NCBI GenBank assembly: GCA_026874595.1
Contig: CM049316.1
Coordinates: 3,610,339-3,674,338, forward strand
Length of the DNA: 64,000 bases
Source of the DNA: Sipunculus nudus
Taxonomy: Eukaryota; Annelida; Sipuncula; Golfingiida; Sipunculidae
Direction: 5' to 3'
Position 1 is the stretch's first letter; each line of letters begins with the position of its first letter. The translations under genes and the position numbers were made by a program. The notes under the pieces were generated by a model. The model was given only the letters and a program-made list of their open reading frames with translations, was not told the DNA's origin and searched no databases. Of the stretch, positions 33,501 to 44,000 are shown in pieces.

Positions 33501-36500
33501 AAGTTGGCACCAAGCGAGTTGACTGAAAAGGCAACTTGACAGTGTAAGCTGTGCTCAGCCTGGTCATATCCGTGGATCATGGGCGGGAATTTTATTATTA
33601 GAGATTTTTATTATACATTCTGAGAAAACACAAGGCCGTAAACGACAGTTTTATTCAAGTTTTAATTAACTCCGGTCTGCCTTGCCTCCATAGACGGACA
33701 CACTAATGAACAATTACATGCGATATAACTGCATATATGCAGCGTTGGTATCCTGCATTTATGCAGCGTTAGTATCATGCATAGCAAACCGCAGAGTGAG
33801 AGCACAGAAGCCAGGGCAACACGTGGACAACACATCAGTCTTACTTTGATCATACTCAGTTTTCCTATCTTTTTGATGAAAGTTTTTGTGAATGAATCAT
33901 ATATTTCCTATCCTGTGGAGTACTAATTTTGACTAAGTCTTGCAGGTTTTGTGTTCGTTTGTTCATAGCGATATTGATGTCAGGTTGAACTTCGGTCTAT
34001 TTTTTCCCGAGCTTTGCTCAGGGCCGCAGTCATTCACTACGATTTAGGGTGATTTTTAAGTAGGAACTTCCGATTGGAGTGATAATTTCCCCCGCGTGTA
34101 AGTACACAGGTGAACAACGTGACTTAGTTTTAGGCTTCTTGGGACAGGCAGCCATCCCCGAACCGAGTGAGTGCTAATCGGCGCTGTAATCAGCCATTTG
34201 TCACCTGTCTGTAGTTCAGATATCACGGCCCACAGGCTTTTACCGTTTACATGTTTGCAAACTTACGCATGCACCAAATGTTTTTGTGGGGAAATACTGT
34301 AACATAATTGGAGAACAAATACACAGGGGTACACAATACCCTTGCCTCTTGCACGCGTACTTAATTGCCCGTGAATGAAGCTCATTATAGCAAGACTTGG
34401 GTCATTTCCTGGTTGTCATCAACCATGTAAATTGCAAACATTTTAATATACTGCATTATCCAAATGAAAGTACAGTTCAAGTGGTCAAAATTTGAAAAAT
34501 AAAAATATTCAGAAACCTTAATTGACTGTATCTTTGGACTGAAAAGGGGGACTTGTGTACCCGACTTCACCGGAAACGGATATCTAGTTGTCTATCAGTT
34601 TCGACATTCAGGCCGGCAGTTTGACTAAGTTCATGCAAAATTTTGCCTCTCAGGCTTAGACCCACACATAAGTCGACTCCCCTTACTTGGATTCATTTTT
34701 TGGGAACAAATTTCTCGACGTATATGCAGTAATTTACGGTATTACAAATATGGAACTGTCTGGTTACTGCTGAATAACAAAATATCACTTACACTTTTCC
34801 AAGAAGCCAGCTGTGGTAGGCAGTGAGGGGAGGGTAATCCAAACCCCAGTACATCAAGTCATTGTCACTTGTATTGTGGTACCTGCAAAAGTCAACAGGA
34901 TACTATTCAACTGATACTTTAACTCATTTTGAATTTTTGATAACAATTAACATTAGAATTTGCAATATTCAGTTAATTAAAGAATATATATGAACAGGAC
35001 AGTCTTTGCATCAGAGCAAGTGACAAAAGCTTATCAGTAGTAGGACTTTAACAATATTGTACAATATGATAAGTGTCACAGTGGTTTGCTAATAGTATGA
35101 AACATGAAAGATATTTCTAAAACATGATGAATAAGCAAAATATAAGAGCCACATGTTTAATTAGGGAATAAATGTACCTCTTTATATAAATCAGTAAAAA
35201 ATATACACTTCATTTAATTTGCATGGATTGTACAACTAATTATAATTAATATACAAGGCACTCTCAATGGCTTGGATGTTGGAGCTCCGTAATCAGTCAA
35301 GGTGGAGCAATCTGGGGGACCCAGAGAAAACCCCTGACCTTGGAGAGGCCACTACCACCCACTCTCATAACCAAGGAAGGAATCAAACCCAGCTTGCCAG
35401 TAGAGCAGGCTGACAAATTTACCACTTGACTGTACAGGTCCAAGTAAATTCATTCATTATTCAGAAGAAATTTCTGGGTTAGGGAAATCCGTTGTCTTAA
35501 TAAATACATATTTTACTAAGAATTTTCTGTTAATATTTGATGAATTTGTCAACTCAACGTCACTTTAGACTCTTGCATTACCATTCTTGGACTGGTAAGT
35601 TGACAGTGATTTCCTGCCAGTGCCGCTGAGCTTCATAATCTCCATAAAGTGGTGGTATTCCTTTTCCTGGATCGTAAAACAAAGATATTTTCATTTTATG
35701 AACCTTTCAAGGTTATTAATGCAGGCAACATACAATAATTTATTCTAAGAAACTGGGAACAAAATATATGGGTTGAGCAGCTAGATACATTTATTTTTAA
35801 TTTACCAGTCAAGCCAAAATATATGCAATTTTTCCAATTTGCATAAAACAAAAAAAAATCTTTTTTTCAATAGGTAAATTGGTGCCATTTTAATCCATTT
35901 TCAAGATGCTTTGAATGGATTATGAAAAAAGACAAGTAAACAATATCATCTAGGACTTTGTGTTCATTAAAATAAATATCCAGAAAAGAATTATGTGTGA
36001 ATTTTTATTTACAAAATTTCAGTAAGTTGAATCTACTGTATTTTCTTGAATACTTCCTTGCATTTTTACACTGAACTGAATGCAATTTTATTGTAATAAA
36101 TATGTATTTATACAACTTCCCCTGCCCTTTCTTATACATGACAATGATACAACAAGTATGATTTAAGGATATAATGCTGCAGATTCTATTTGTTCCAAAT
36201 GAGAATTTGTTTAAACTTGGTTTTGTGCATGGCTCTTGTTCCTGTTTCAATATAAAAGCAAAACTGAAAAAAGGGATGAAATGTATCTTTTTTAGATGTT
36301 TATGAACTTTCATTTGTGCCAGGCATAATTGCTTTCTTTTGACTGGGTAGATCATCATGGATATAAATTATTAGCATATAAATCAATTACTTCAAATAGT
36401 TAAATTTCTCTTTGTAATTATGGATATAACAAGGTCTACAGGCCTTATGCAAACCTGTGCAATGTGATATACATCTGGTATAATGCTTCCATGGTGGACT

Positions 36501-37521
36501 GTTATTTTTCAAGTACATGTGTGACATGTATATGTACAGTGCAAGTACTAAACATTTTGAACCCGAGTCCAGGCACTAATTATAAAAATGTCACAGCTGA
36601 AATAATGGCATGGGTTCAAACAATCAAAATGATTGTAGGTGGCGCCACCAGTCTTGTGTAGAGAAAGCGACTGAAGTTGTATGGACATGTTAAAATTCAG
36701 GCAGATACTTCACCACTCTTGGGCTATGTGCACAGATGCATGAAACAACTGTAGATGGTCCCACAAGTCTTGTATACAACAAAACTATCTGAGATTTATC
36801 ATCATGCATAATTTCAGGCTCATCTGTAAAATCACTTCTGAGAAAAAGGCAGCGACATATACTGTGCAAAAATTATTGTAGGTGGCACCACCAGTCTTGT
36901 ATATGAAGAAGACACCCTGATGTATACATATGCCCAATTTCAGGGAAGAAGACATACTCATGTATACATATGCCCAATTTCAGGCTGATATATCAAATCC
37001 CTCCTGAGATATAAGCAGGGACACACACTGTGCAAAAATCATTGTAGGGGAGACACCAGTCTATTGTATGAGAAAGCCATCAAAGTTACACAGACAAGTC
37101 AAAATGTCACGCCAATACATCAAACTTCTCTTGAGTCAGGTGCACTGGGCTGACTAAGCTCAGGTGAGGAAGGCAATTTTCCAAGTGAACTCTGAAAAAT
37201 TGTCAACTGCAGCCACTGTACTGAGTAAACTCTTGACCGGTTGCCTAATCTGATACAGTAGGCAGTCTGCCAAAGCTATAAATAAAATCATACTCTCCTT
37301 TAGGCTGTTGCCAAATCTGAAATAGTTGGCAGTCTGCCAAGCTATTTATAGATACAGACACAATCTTTGCCTGTTGGTAAATGTTTATACATATGGAAAG
37401 ACTTTGGCTAAAATGCTTTTTTTTTCAAGCTGAAATATTGATGTCATATTCATAAGATTTTTTTATCAAAATGTTTAGCTTTGTTTACCAAAGCATCTCA
37501 CAGTCCTTCCATTGTTAAAGG

Positions 37522-37595
<74 letters not shown>

Positions 37596-38704
37596 AAAAT
37601 ATATTTCTTGAAATAGTAAACTGAAAAATTAATTTGTAAAGATGCAATCAAAACATATATACACATGCTATTTGTGCATAGTCACACACAAAGAAAATGT
37701 TAATAAATAAAACAAAATAGGAAGCTCTTATTAATGGTGTCCTTCTGAATTTAGCTTGTGGCTTTCTTTTAAAACACAGACAAATTATCCAAGAAATTAT
37801 CATGTTATACAAGTAAACGAGATTCTGTTGTTATGAGTATTTTCTTTTTCTTTTATATTGTTGTCACTTTGGCTGATAATTTTTGTACCAATGAAGTGTT
37901 AAGTCTCATGTGTTTATTTTTTGTTATTATGCAAGTTGTCGATTTCATTTTTCCCAAAACCACAAGAATGTATAATTAATTATTTCCATTAAGAAAAAAT
38001 GATCTTCACATTACTTTTTCTGACTCTGTTTAATTTGTACTCCATGAAAATGTCTAATACAGTGTACATGACGGTCCCTCCCTATGAAGATTTCATCTAT
38101 TATAATCATATTTATATACTATGCTGTGCACTATTAGGTGTGTATATATTTTATCAAATGTTTTATAAGAGTTTTACAATACAACAATAAATGAAAATAA
38201 AATACAATATGAATTTATTCAGAATTATTCAGTCAAACCAAAGTTTATTTCTGCCTAATAAATGTACATTTATACACCATCTGCATCCATTGCTGCACGC
38301 ATTTTACGATGTTTGTTAACAGTCGTAATCTGTGTGCACATGTGCCCGTTTTAGTAACACTATCATTCTATTGGCTATTTTGAAACATAGGTTTTCCATA
38401 TTTTTTTTTAAATCCTATGTTCAAGTGTAATTCAGTGATTTTAAGTCATCTATCTCAACATCTAACGGATATCTTAAACTTATTTTCACCAATATATATC
38501 ATATGATCATAAATAATGATAACGAAATACGACTGTACACATATGTACGGACGGACAACATGGTGATCATTTGTTGGTCTGTATCTATCATATACATATA
38601 TAGAGGGGATAGCCCATACCGGAATAATCCCCGAGTGAAACCGCCCACCGGACAAGCGCTGATACAAGGCAGCACAACAAAACTTCTCCGTTACAGGATT
38701 CCAT
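24280..38704 (-). CDS. ALG6: ALG6, dolichyl-P-Glc:Man9GlcNAc2-PP-dolichol alpha-1,3-glucosyltransferase, complete
   Basis: Adds the first glucose to the lipid-linked N-glycan precursor in the ER membrane (GT-C fold, many membrane spans). Fourteen coding exons, all GT..AG and phase-consistent: 38620-38704, 35582-35666, 34793-34882, 32750-32838, 32288-32373, 31586-31650, 30734-30913, 29842-29977, 29164-29249, 28638-28722, 27801-27871, 27286-27354, 24896-25031, 24280-24504. Total 496 codons, 495 aa (human about 507). Landmarks: VRWAVSL (18-24), the first-loop GDYEAQRHW (37-45) with the acidic residue known as catalytic in the family, LDYPPLTAY (71-79), [47 protein letters not shown]. It ends KKKQ, a KKxx-type ER-retrieval tail. 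A cytosolic/lumenal loop in exon 13 is about 20 residues shorter than human. Confidence 0.95.
24896..25031 (-). CDS. ALG6: ALG6 exon 13, shortened loop
   Basis: Encodes [20 protein letters not shown], then [20 protein letters not shown] and RLLQIT. It covers the segment that in human is about 20 residues longer. Donor ACA|GTAAGT fits phase 0 into exon 14. Confidence 0.85.
25740..27210 (-). mobile_element. Tandem-core repeat copy C in ALG6 intron 12
   Basis: Reverse-oriented ~145-150 bp units with CATGCAAAATTTCAG, CACTCCTGAGATA and AGATGGCGCCACCTG words (25800, 26515, 26790, 27070). Related to copies A, B and D. Ends not resolved. Confidence 0.6.
27286..27354 (-). CDS. ALG6: ALG6 exon 12
   Basis: Encodes [20 protein letters not shown] and TF. 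Acceptor TTGCAG, donor CAG|GTAAGC. Immediately downstream in the intron lies a tandem-core repeat copy. Confidence 0.9.
27801..27871 (-). CDS. ALG6: ALG6 exon 11
   Basis: Encodes [20 protein letters not shown] and [14 protein letters not shown] is a family signature. Donor ACT|GTAAGG. Confidence 0.95.
27872..28637 (-). other. ALG6 introns 10-11 and neighbours, no feature
   Basis: This intron (27872-28637), together with 27355-27800, 28723-29163, 29250-29841, 29978-30733, 30914-31585, 31651-32287 and 32374-32749, is AT-rich intron sequence in which I see no gene, clear repeat or RNA. Confidence 0.4.
28638..28722 (-). CDS. ALG6: ALG6 exon 10
   Basis: Encodes [20 protein letters not shown] and TQNFKIAL, a membrane helix. 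Acceptor TTTCAG, donor TTG|GTGAGT, phases 2 to 0. Confidence 0.9.
29164..29249 (-). CDS. ALG6: ALG6 exon 9
   Basis: Encodes [20 protein letters not shown] and [15 protein letters not shown] is conserved and directly follows the RGLYE of exon 8. Donor GTG|GTGAGT. Confidence 0.9.
29842..29977 (-). CDS. ALG6: ALG6 exon 8
   Basis: Encodes [20 protein letters not shown], then [20 protein letters not shown] and RGLYE. The VLHRLFP-RGL-E motif is conserved. Donor GAA|GTAAGT. Confidence 0.95.
30734..30913 (-). CDS. ALG6: ALG6 exon 7
   Basis: Longest internal exon. It encodes [20 protein letters not shown], then [20 protein letters not shown] and [25 protein letters not shown] is close to invariant in ALG6. 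Confidence 0.95.
31586..31650 (-). CDS. ALG6: ALG6 exon 6
   Basis: Encodes [20 protein letters not shown] and FQ, with DYGHFQ completed by exon 7. Acceptor ATTTCAG, donor CCA|GTATCC (non-consensus -1 base). Confidence 0.9.
32288..32373 (-). CDS. ALG6: ALG6 exon 5
   Basis: Encodes [18 protein letters not shown], a membrane helix, then [11 protein letters not shown]. The acceptor TTTCAG was preferred over TTGTTAG nine bases downstream because it restores the conserved VL(I/L)-DL segment. Confidence 0.85.
32750..32838 (-). CDS. ALG6: ALG6 exon 4
   Basis: Encodes [19 protein letters not shown] and HKLFMRYS, matching the INP-W--L--SRG-ES--HK-FMR pattern. Acceptor TTTTAG, donor CAG|GTAAGA. Confidence 0.9.
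33011..34739. mobile_element. 1.73 kb TA-flanked TIR element (pogo/mariner-like), nonautonomous
   Basis: Left end TA|CCGTAAAACTCGCACGTAAG and inverted right end TA|CCGTAAATTACTGCATATAC share CCGTAAA and a following (A)CGTAAGTCGA / ACGTCGA block. TA dinucleotides at 33009-33010 and 34740-34741 fit TA target duplication. The interior is richer in GC than the introns around it and has no transposase frame. It lies in ALG6 intron 3. Confidence 0.6.
34793..34882 (-). CDS. ALG6: ALG6 exon 3
   Basis: Encodes [20 protein letters not shown] and [20 protein letters not shown] is a family signature. Donor AAGT|GTAAGT. Confidence 0.95.
35262..35445 (-). repeat. Candidate tRNA-derived SINE
   Basis: On the minus strand, CAGTCAAGTGGTAAAT resembles a pol III A box. 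About 40 nt later GGTTTGATTCC matches the B-box consensus at 10 of 11. It is followed by GGGTTTTCTCTGGGTCCCCC, a SINE-body-like segment. Located in ALG6 intron 2. No poly(A) tail or target duplication resolved. Confidence 0.45.
35582..35666 (-). CDS. ALG6: ALG6 exon 2, catalytic loop
   Basis: Encodes [19 protein letters not shown] and [16 protein letters not shown] is the most conserved motif of the family. Acceptor ATCCAG, donor ATG|GTAATG. Confidence 0.95.
36425..37420 (-). mobile_element. Outer tandem-core element, copy B (unoccupied site)
   Basis: Reverse complement of the outer parts of copy A: CTACAGGCCTTATGCAAACC at 36433 matches the right end of A, and TTGGCAGTCTGCCAAGC near 37330 matches the left end. 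Six or so ~150 bp core units lie between, one with GGTGGCGCCACC at 36638. The sequence AATCAAAATGATTGTAGGTG at 36622 corresponds to the point where A carries the inner element. Confidence 0.65.
37526..37593. repeat. (AT)n microsatellite, about 33 copies
   Basis: Uninterrupted AT dinucleotides in ALG6 intron 1. The remaining part of this intron (37594-38619) shows no further feature. Confidence 0.98.
38620..38704 (-). CDS. ALG6: ALG6 exon 1 with start codon
   Basis: ATG at 38704-38702 in context AACATGG. The codons give MESCNGEV, then hydrophobic [20 protein letters not shown], with donor CCG|GTATGG. This is the signal-anchor first helix, and the VRW-VSL string matches the family N-terminus. 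Phase 1 joins exon 2 as Gly-Lys-Gly. Confidence 0.85.
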
Positions 38705-38860
38705 GTTCTATGCGACTGAATGCCCGTGTTTACGTGACTCTTTCAGCAGACCCGTGGCACCATGGGCGCAGACATATCTGGTAAGAATTAAACCCGTATG
38801 TCGGAAGTCGTGTGTCGGATATAAGTCTGATGCAAAACCAGACATCTATCTCTGATGCCT
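38640..38860. promoter_or_regulatory. Shared 5' region of divergent ALG6 and RMDN1
   Basis: The ALG6 start codon (minus strand, 38704) and a probable RMDN1 first exon (plus strand, donor at 38781) sit within 80 bp. CpG and GC content rise locally compared with the AT-rich surroundings. No TATA box chosen. The arrangement implies a bidirectional promoter with overlapping transcript starts. Confidence 0.5.
38740..38780 (+). other. RMDN1: Probable noncoding first exon of RMDN1 (3' end) with uORF
   Basis: ATATCTG|GTAAGA is a strong donor at 38780/38781. The coding exon at 40965 has its own acceptor 37 bp before the start codon, so an upstream exon must exist, and this is the best candidate. It contains ATG at 38761 in a near-ideal GGCACCATGG context. 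Spliced to 40965 this gives an 8-codon uORF (MGADISDN) that stops at 40970-40972, 29 nt before the main ATG. Confidence 0.45.
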
Positions 38861-38865
38861 AAGGC

Positions 38866-38935
38866 AAATAAATAAATAAATAAAATAAAATAAAATAAAA
38901 AAGGTATGGTATAAAATAAAAAAGGCACCTTTTTT
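38866..38935. repeat. (AAATA)n-type simple repeat
   Basis: AAATAAATAAATAAAATAAA and similar runs, RMDN1 first intron. Confidence 0.85.
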
Positions 38936-39183
38936 CATAAATCACTGCGGGCGGGCGGTATTTTATTTCTGACCTTTTTTGTATGTTTCGATAAAAATGT
39001 CATATGATCAGGAAAAAGCATGAAAATAACATAATTTTTTTTTGCTAAACAGGTTAAAGCACTAAATAACAAAGAAAATCGTATCAAAATTGTATTATTT
39101 CATCTCCTTGGAATATGAAAATCAAAATAAAAATGTTTAAAAAATTATTAAATTCAATATTACTTGAGCTACTGATCACAATT

Positions 39184-39186
<3 letters not shown>

Positions 39187-39281
<95 letters not shown>

Positions 39282-39282
39282 A
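39187..39282. repeat. (CT)n microsatellite, about 46 copies
   Basis: Pure CT dinucleotides, one interruption near the 3' end. The rest of the RMDN1 first intron (39283-40964) is very AT-rich and otherwise featureless. Confidence 0.98.
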
Positions 39283-41001
39283 TATATATATTTACACAAT
39301 AAAATACAATTATTTTATATTAACAATATTATATATACATGTTTTATATGATTCGATTATATACTGTTTATATTGAATATTATATTATTCCATAATCTTT
39401 TTAATAAATATCTGTTAGATAGTTTGGCCCTACGATCGACAAATATGTTTTTATATCGTAGAAAATTATATATTTTTGTTATTCATTCTTGTAACTGACA
39501 CCCAGAAAATTTACCCCTATTTCAAATATCTATTCTAAGAACCAATAACTTTAATTAGAGAGTATGAAATAAGCTTTGTTTTTGACTCTTATAATTTCTT
39601 CATAACAATTCAATGTTTGACCTATTTCTTGAAATGAAATAACAGAGAAAATGGCCGAATCTTTGAAGCGTACAATGAACATGCATCCATTAATAATACC
39701 AATTAAATATACCTCGATTTCTAGCAGTATTCAACAACGGATAAAGGGAAAATTTACAATTTATTATTTTTATAAATTGCTATAAAGCAAAGAATATGTT
39801 GATTTAATGTAATTAAATCATGAAAATTTACTCATCTGGGATATTCAACATTTATTTAACAATAAAAATAATTAATTATTATTTGAAAATGTGTGTTACA
39901 TGCCAATTAAAGAGAAAAAAAACATAATAAAATCACAATTTTACTTTAAAAAATTCCTTTAAATAAATTAAATTTAATATAACATTGAAAAAAAAAATAA
40001 AAATATATATTCTGATTCCTCTTTTTATCGGTTTAAATAAGTAAGGAATTTTAGCCTGATGTTCAACTTGGGGTCCGACTCCGCATCCAACATCCAACTT
40101 CCGACATCATGGTTTTAGTCCAAACCGACTTGTCTAACCTCCAACAGTTAAGATAAGTCTTAGCTACCCAAAAGTTAGTTGCTTCACAGGTTTTCACTGA
40201 TACCTCTGCTTTATATTTCTTGTCATATCAATTCCAAGAATGTAAATGAAGATATTAATTGAAGGAACATGGCCGACAAACAACTTATACTTTTTGACAT
40301 GCATATCTTATTTAAATGTAAGGAGAGTGGAAAGTGCTTAGCAGTGACCTTGAACTTGTAAACAGTCTCACTTTCCCAGGATCAAGATCAACCAGGCCGA
40401 TCTGTCAAAACCTCAAATGTCAGGTCTGTTGATTTTGTCTGCATTGGTTTTTAAAAATTTGAAGAGTAAAAGAAAGGCCTAGATACCGAATCCTGTCTAC
40501 ATATGAACCAGTTCAAACTGAGTTTAAATTAGGCTAAAATGACCAAATAATCAATCCATTATTATGGTTTTTTTAAAAGTAACTGGGTAGACAAATTAAT
40601 TTAAGCAGCTTGTAATTTTATATTTTAACAATGAATTTTTAAATTAAAACTGAAGCCATTTATATCATTTAAAATTATTTAATTTATGTACAGAAAGCCA
40701 ATCACCCCAGATTTAGCTTCAAATGAATTCCAAACAGAATAAAGATTTTAAATATTTTTAACTAAAGAGATTATCAAAAGTTCATTGAATTTAATTATGT
40801 CCGTCTTATGTACTTTGAGAGCATGAACAAACAGAGAAAAATTAAGAATGTTTTTTTCAAACATTACTTATAATCTTTATTATTTATTATCCAATGAAGT
40901 GTTTAAAAAATAAAGCTTGGATGTATAAAATTGTGGTTCAGTGGCTTATATATTTTTTTTCCAGATAATTGAGAGGCTTTGAGGATTAACCATTTTTGAG
41001 C

Positions 41002-41094
41002 ATGAATTTTTACTCAGCATTCCGTAGAACAGTTCCAGTCTTCAGAACATGGATCAGCAGAACTCAGACATTCAAGGAACACTCAGCTAAACAT
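41002..41094 (+). CDS. RMDN1: RMDN1 coding exon 1
   Basis: Exon starts at 40965 after a T-rich tract and CCAG; ATG at 41002 in context GAGCATGA. It encodes a basic MNFYSAFRRTVPVFRTWISR then TQTFKEHSAKH. Donor CAT|GTGGGT is weak. This part is poorly conserved, so the start is inferred from being the first open ATG. Confidence 0.75.
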
Positions 41095-44000
41095 GTGGGT
41101 TACACTTGAGCTAAGGACTCCAGTTGATGCATTTATCACATAAAATAGGGTTTAAATAGCAAAGATGGAAGAAATGATATATTCAAGATCTTTGGCTCAC
41201 CTCAGGTCATAGCCTTGGTTCATGTGAAAAAGGCAATTTATTCTTTATTTTGACGAAAATTATCCTAAACAGCTGAAGATCAAGCAATGTTTCCCCTCCT
41301 CTTTTGTATTAAAATCACCATACGTCATAAATAACAACAACTAAAGCAACTTTCATAAAGTTATGCTATATGTGTGCTCTCCATCAATGATATTTCCTTT
41401 GCATTTACTGTTTATGCAAAAATCATCCTTTAAATCAGAATTCAAATTTAGAGTTCTATATGCCAGATGCATTAGGCAGTGGTAAATAATAAATGAAATT
41501 TTTAGAACATTGGTCTCTGTGAAAAAAGGGCATTAGGTCAGAGAGTACGGTTAATAAACAATGTTCATTTGAATGCTTTTAGCTTGTTATATGCGTAATG
41601 TTCCATGAGCTCTGACTCTTAATAATTTCCCTTTCAGGTGAGGCTGTTCAGATTCACCCAAAGGGCTGCTCCAGCAGTACCAGTCCCAGTCATGTTTGGT
41701 CTCAGTCTCTGGGGAAAGAAGTCTGAAGAAGAAAAAAGTAATAACAAAAACATTGATTATTGTAAACACATATCTCTGTCCCAGCACCCCTCATTAACAA
41801 CTAAACTACAGCTGTTACCACAAGAGGTAGTTTGATGATTTATGTTGATTAAAAAATAAATATAAAATTTAATATATTTATAAATGCTGCAGTGGTGTCA
41901 GGATGGCAGAGTGCAGTTTAGGAAAGTTGTAAGTTTAATAAGATGGCAATGTGTGTGATATGGGTGAGAAAGTTAATATCAAGTTCAGTAGATAGCACCA
42001 GAGTATGTCTGCATAAATTCTATACGTAAATGAACTGAAACTTTCCAAAAAAATTTTTGGTAAAGGATCTGGGATTTTCTAGAAGTGTTTTGTGCACAAG
42101 AACTCAGACATTCAATATAAAGTTGACATATGTACATGTTCTTTGACTTCCTAGTGTTATTTTACAAAAGATCTGGTATGTACTTCCAGCATAAACATTC
42201 ATTGTATCATATCTGTGTTATCCTGTATATATTTTGTATACAATATGTAAGATCTTTGTTAAAATGTAGAACCAGCTGCTGCCTCAACAACCCCAGTCAA
42301 GTCCCCAGAGGAGATAATCTTGGAGCAGGCAGATGAGTTGTACAGACAAAATGACATGGTTGGATTGTACGAACACCTGGTGGTCCATAAAGAAACTAAC
42401 AATGATGAGATCCTGTGGAGACTTGCCAGGGCTGCCTGTGACCGCGGAAAACTCTCAGCTAATGATGCCGACCGCCGAGCCTTCATGTTTGAGGCCTTTG
42501 ACTATGTGAAAAAGGCATTGGAAATTAATCCTAATAATTTTGCTGTTCACAAGGTAAGCTTCTTTAGTGAGTTTAAACACTGCTGCATATGACTGCTTAT
42601 TGCCATAAATATCTCCATATTTTCAGCAAAAATCTGAAAATCCCAGCCCACATCTTTTCTGGAAAAATATACTTGACAACATATCAATAACTGTCCATGT
42701 GACATCCTGTCATGTACTAAGTCAAGTAATCTTCAGAAAATAACTTATTCCCTTAAATACTGGTATATGTATATAAGCAATAAGATGTCTTGAACTGATG
42801 CATTTAAATGATAAGCTTTATTATCATTTCTTTTATGATCAACCTCGTTCTTGTATATGATGTTGTTGATGAAAAAAAGTTAAAGAAAAATACTCACACT
42901 CAAAGCTTGGGCTTCATAAAACAAGATCATGGCCTTAGTTGTGTAAATAAACCTGTGACTTGATGTGTTGTAGTGGTATGCGATCCTGCTGGACTACACA
43001 GGAGAGTACCTTGGCACCAAAGAACGCATCAGCCGGGCTTTTCAAGTTAAGGAGCACCTCTTAGTAAGTGTATGTGTGTTTGTGTGTGATGGCTGTGAGG
43101 CATGCCAGGTATGCTTTGAATCAGATAACAAAGAATTCTTTTTCTTGTAAACTAGACTTGTGTATGGAAGGTGAATGAAAAAGAATTATGTTGAAGGATT
43201 AGACTACTGATAAGACACAAAAAAAGGTCCAGTATCCAAATTAATGTCCTTGAAAACCTTGCTGAGACCTTGAAAAATCAGTGAAATAAAAAAATTGTTG
43301 GAACCTGGAAAATACTAATATAAGTATTAGAAGTATGTTCCTCAGTAGCCTTAGTACATTGTTAGGACTTGGCCAGTGGTTGAGGTGATGGGTAAGGGAG
43401 TGGAACATTGGTCTTGTGTATTTTGAGTGTCCTGGTGGGGAATTCTTGTGGGTGTGGTCTGAGTTGTCGTACTGGTTGATGGATGTACAGGCTTCCATGA
43501 TTTTGCCTGTGTATGCTGTTGTTCTCCGGACTCCTCAGATGTCTCTACTTGACTTAGACTTAATTAAGTCACCTTCAATCCTGATTCATTAGGCAGTGTC
43601 CACAGAGTATGGACTCTATAAAATTTATAAAGAGTATATTTATCAGTACACCTACTCAGAGGTTGAAAAAAAAAACTTTTCCCCAGGGGGAAATTAATTT
43701 AGGCCTCCCTTCTCTCATTGAAATTTACTTAAGTTCTGAGTATACACTGTCATACAGTATAATAGACCACATGAATGATGAGGATATTTCTGATTAAAAT
43801 ATTTTTAAGATGACAACATTGATAATCAGAGTCTAAAAAAAATCAAAAGGAATGATTTTTATGGCACATTGAAAAATACTAGAATACTTTTAGGGAAAAT
43901 CAAAGCATATTCCACTTTGGGTTAAGGCTATGAGAATTTGTCATTAAATATTTAGTTTTCTTGTTAAGTATTCAAGCTGGTGATCATATTTCCCAATGTC

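Noticed and set aside
33662-33853. Minus-strand frame as a transposase remnant of the TA-flanked element
   Set aside because: The 63-residue translation shows no DDE or HTH-like pattern.
38503-38784. 93-codon plus-strand frame covering 38.5-38.78 kb
   Set aside because: It is antisense to ALG6 exon 1 and its ATG lies in intron-like sequence; the donor at 38781 is better explained by a noncoding RMDN1 exon.
39084-39351. Arg-Glu and Ser-Leu repeat frames
   Set aside because: Simple translation of the (CT)n microsatellite.
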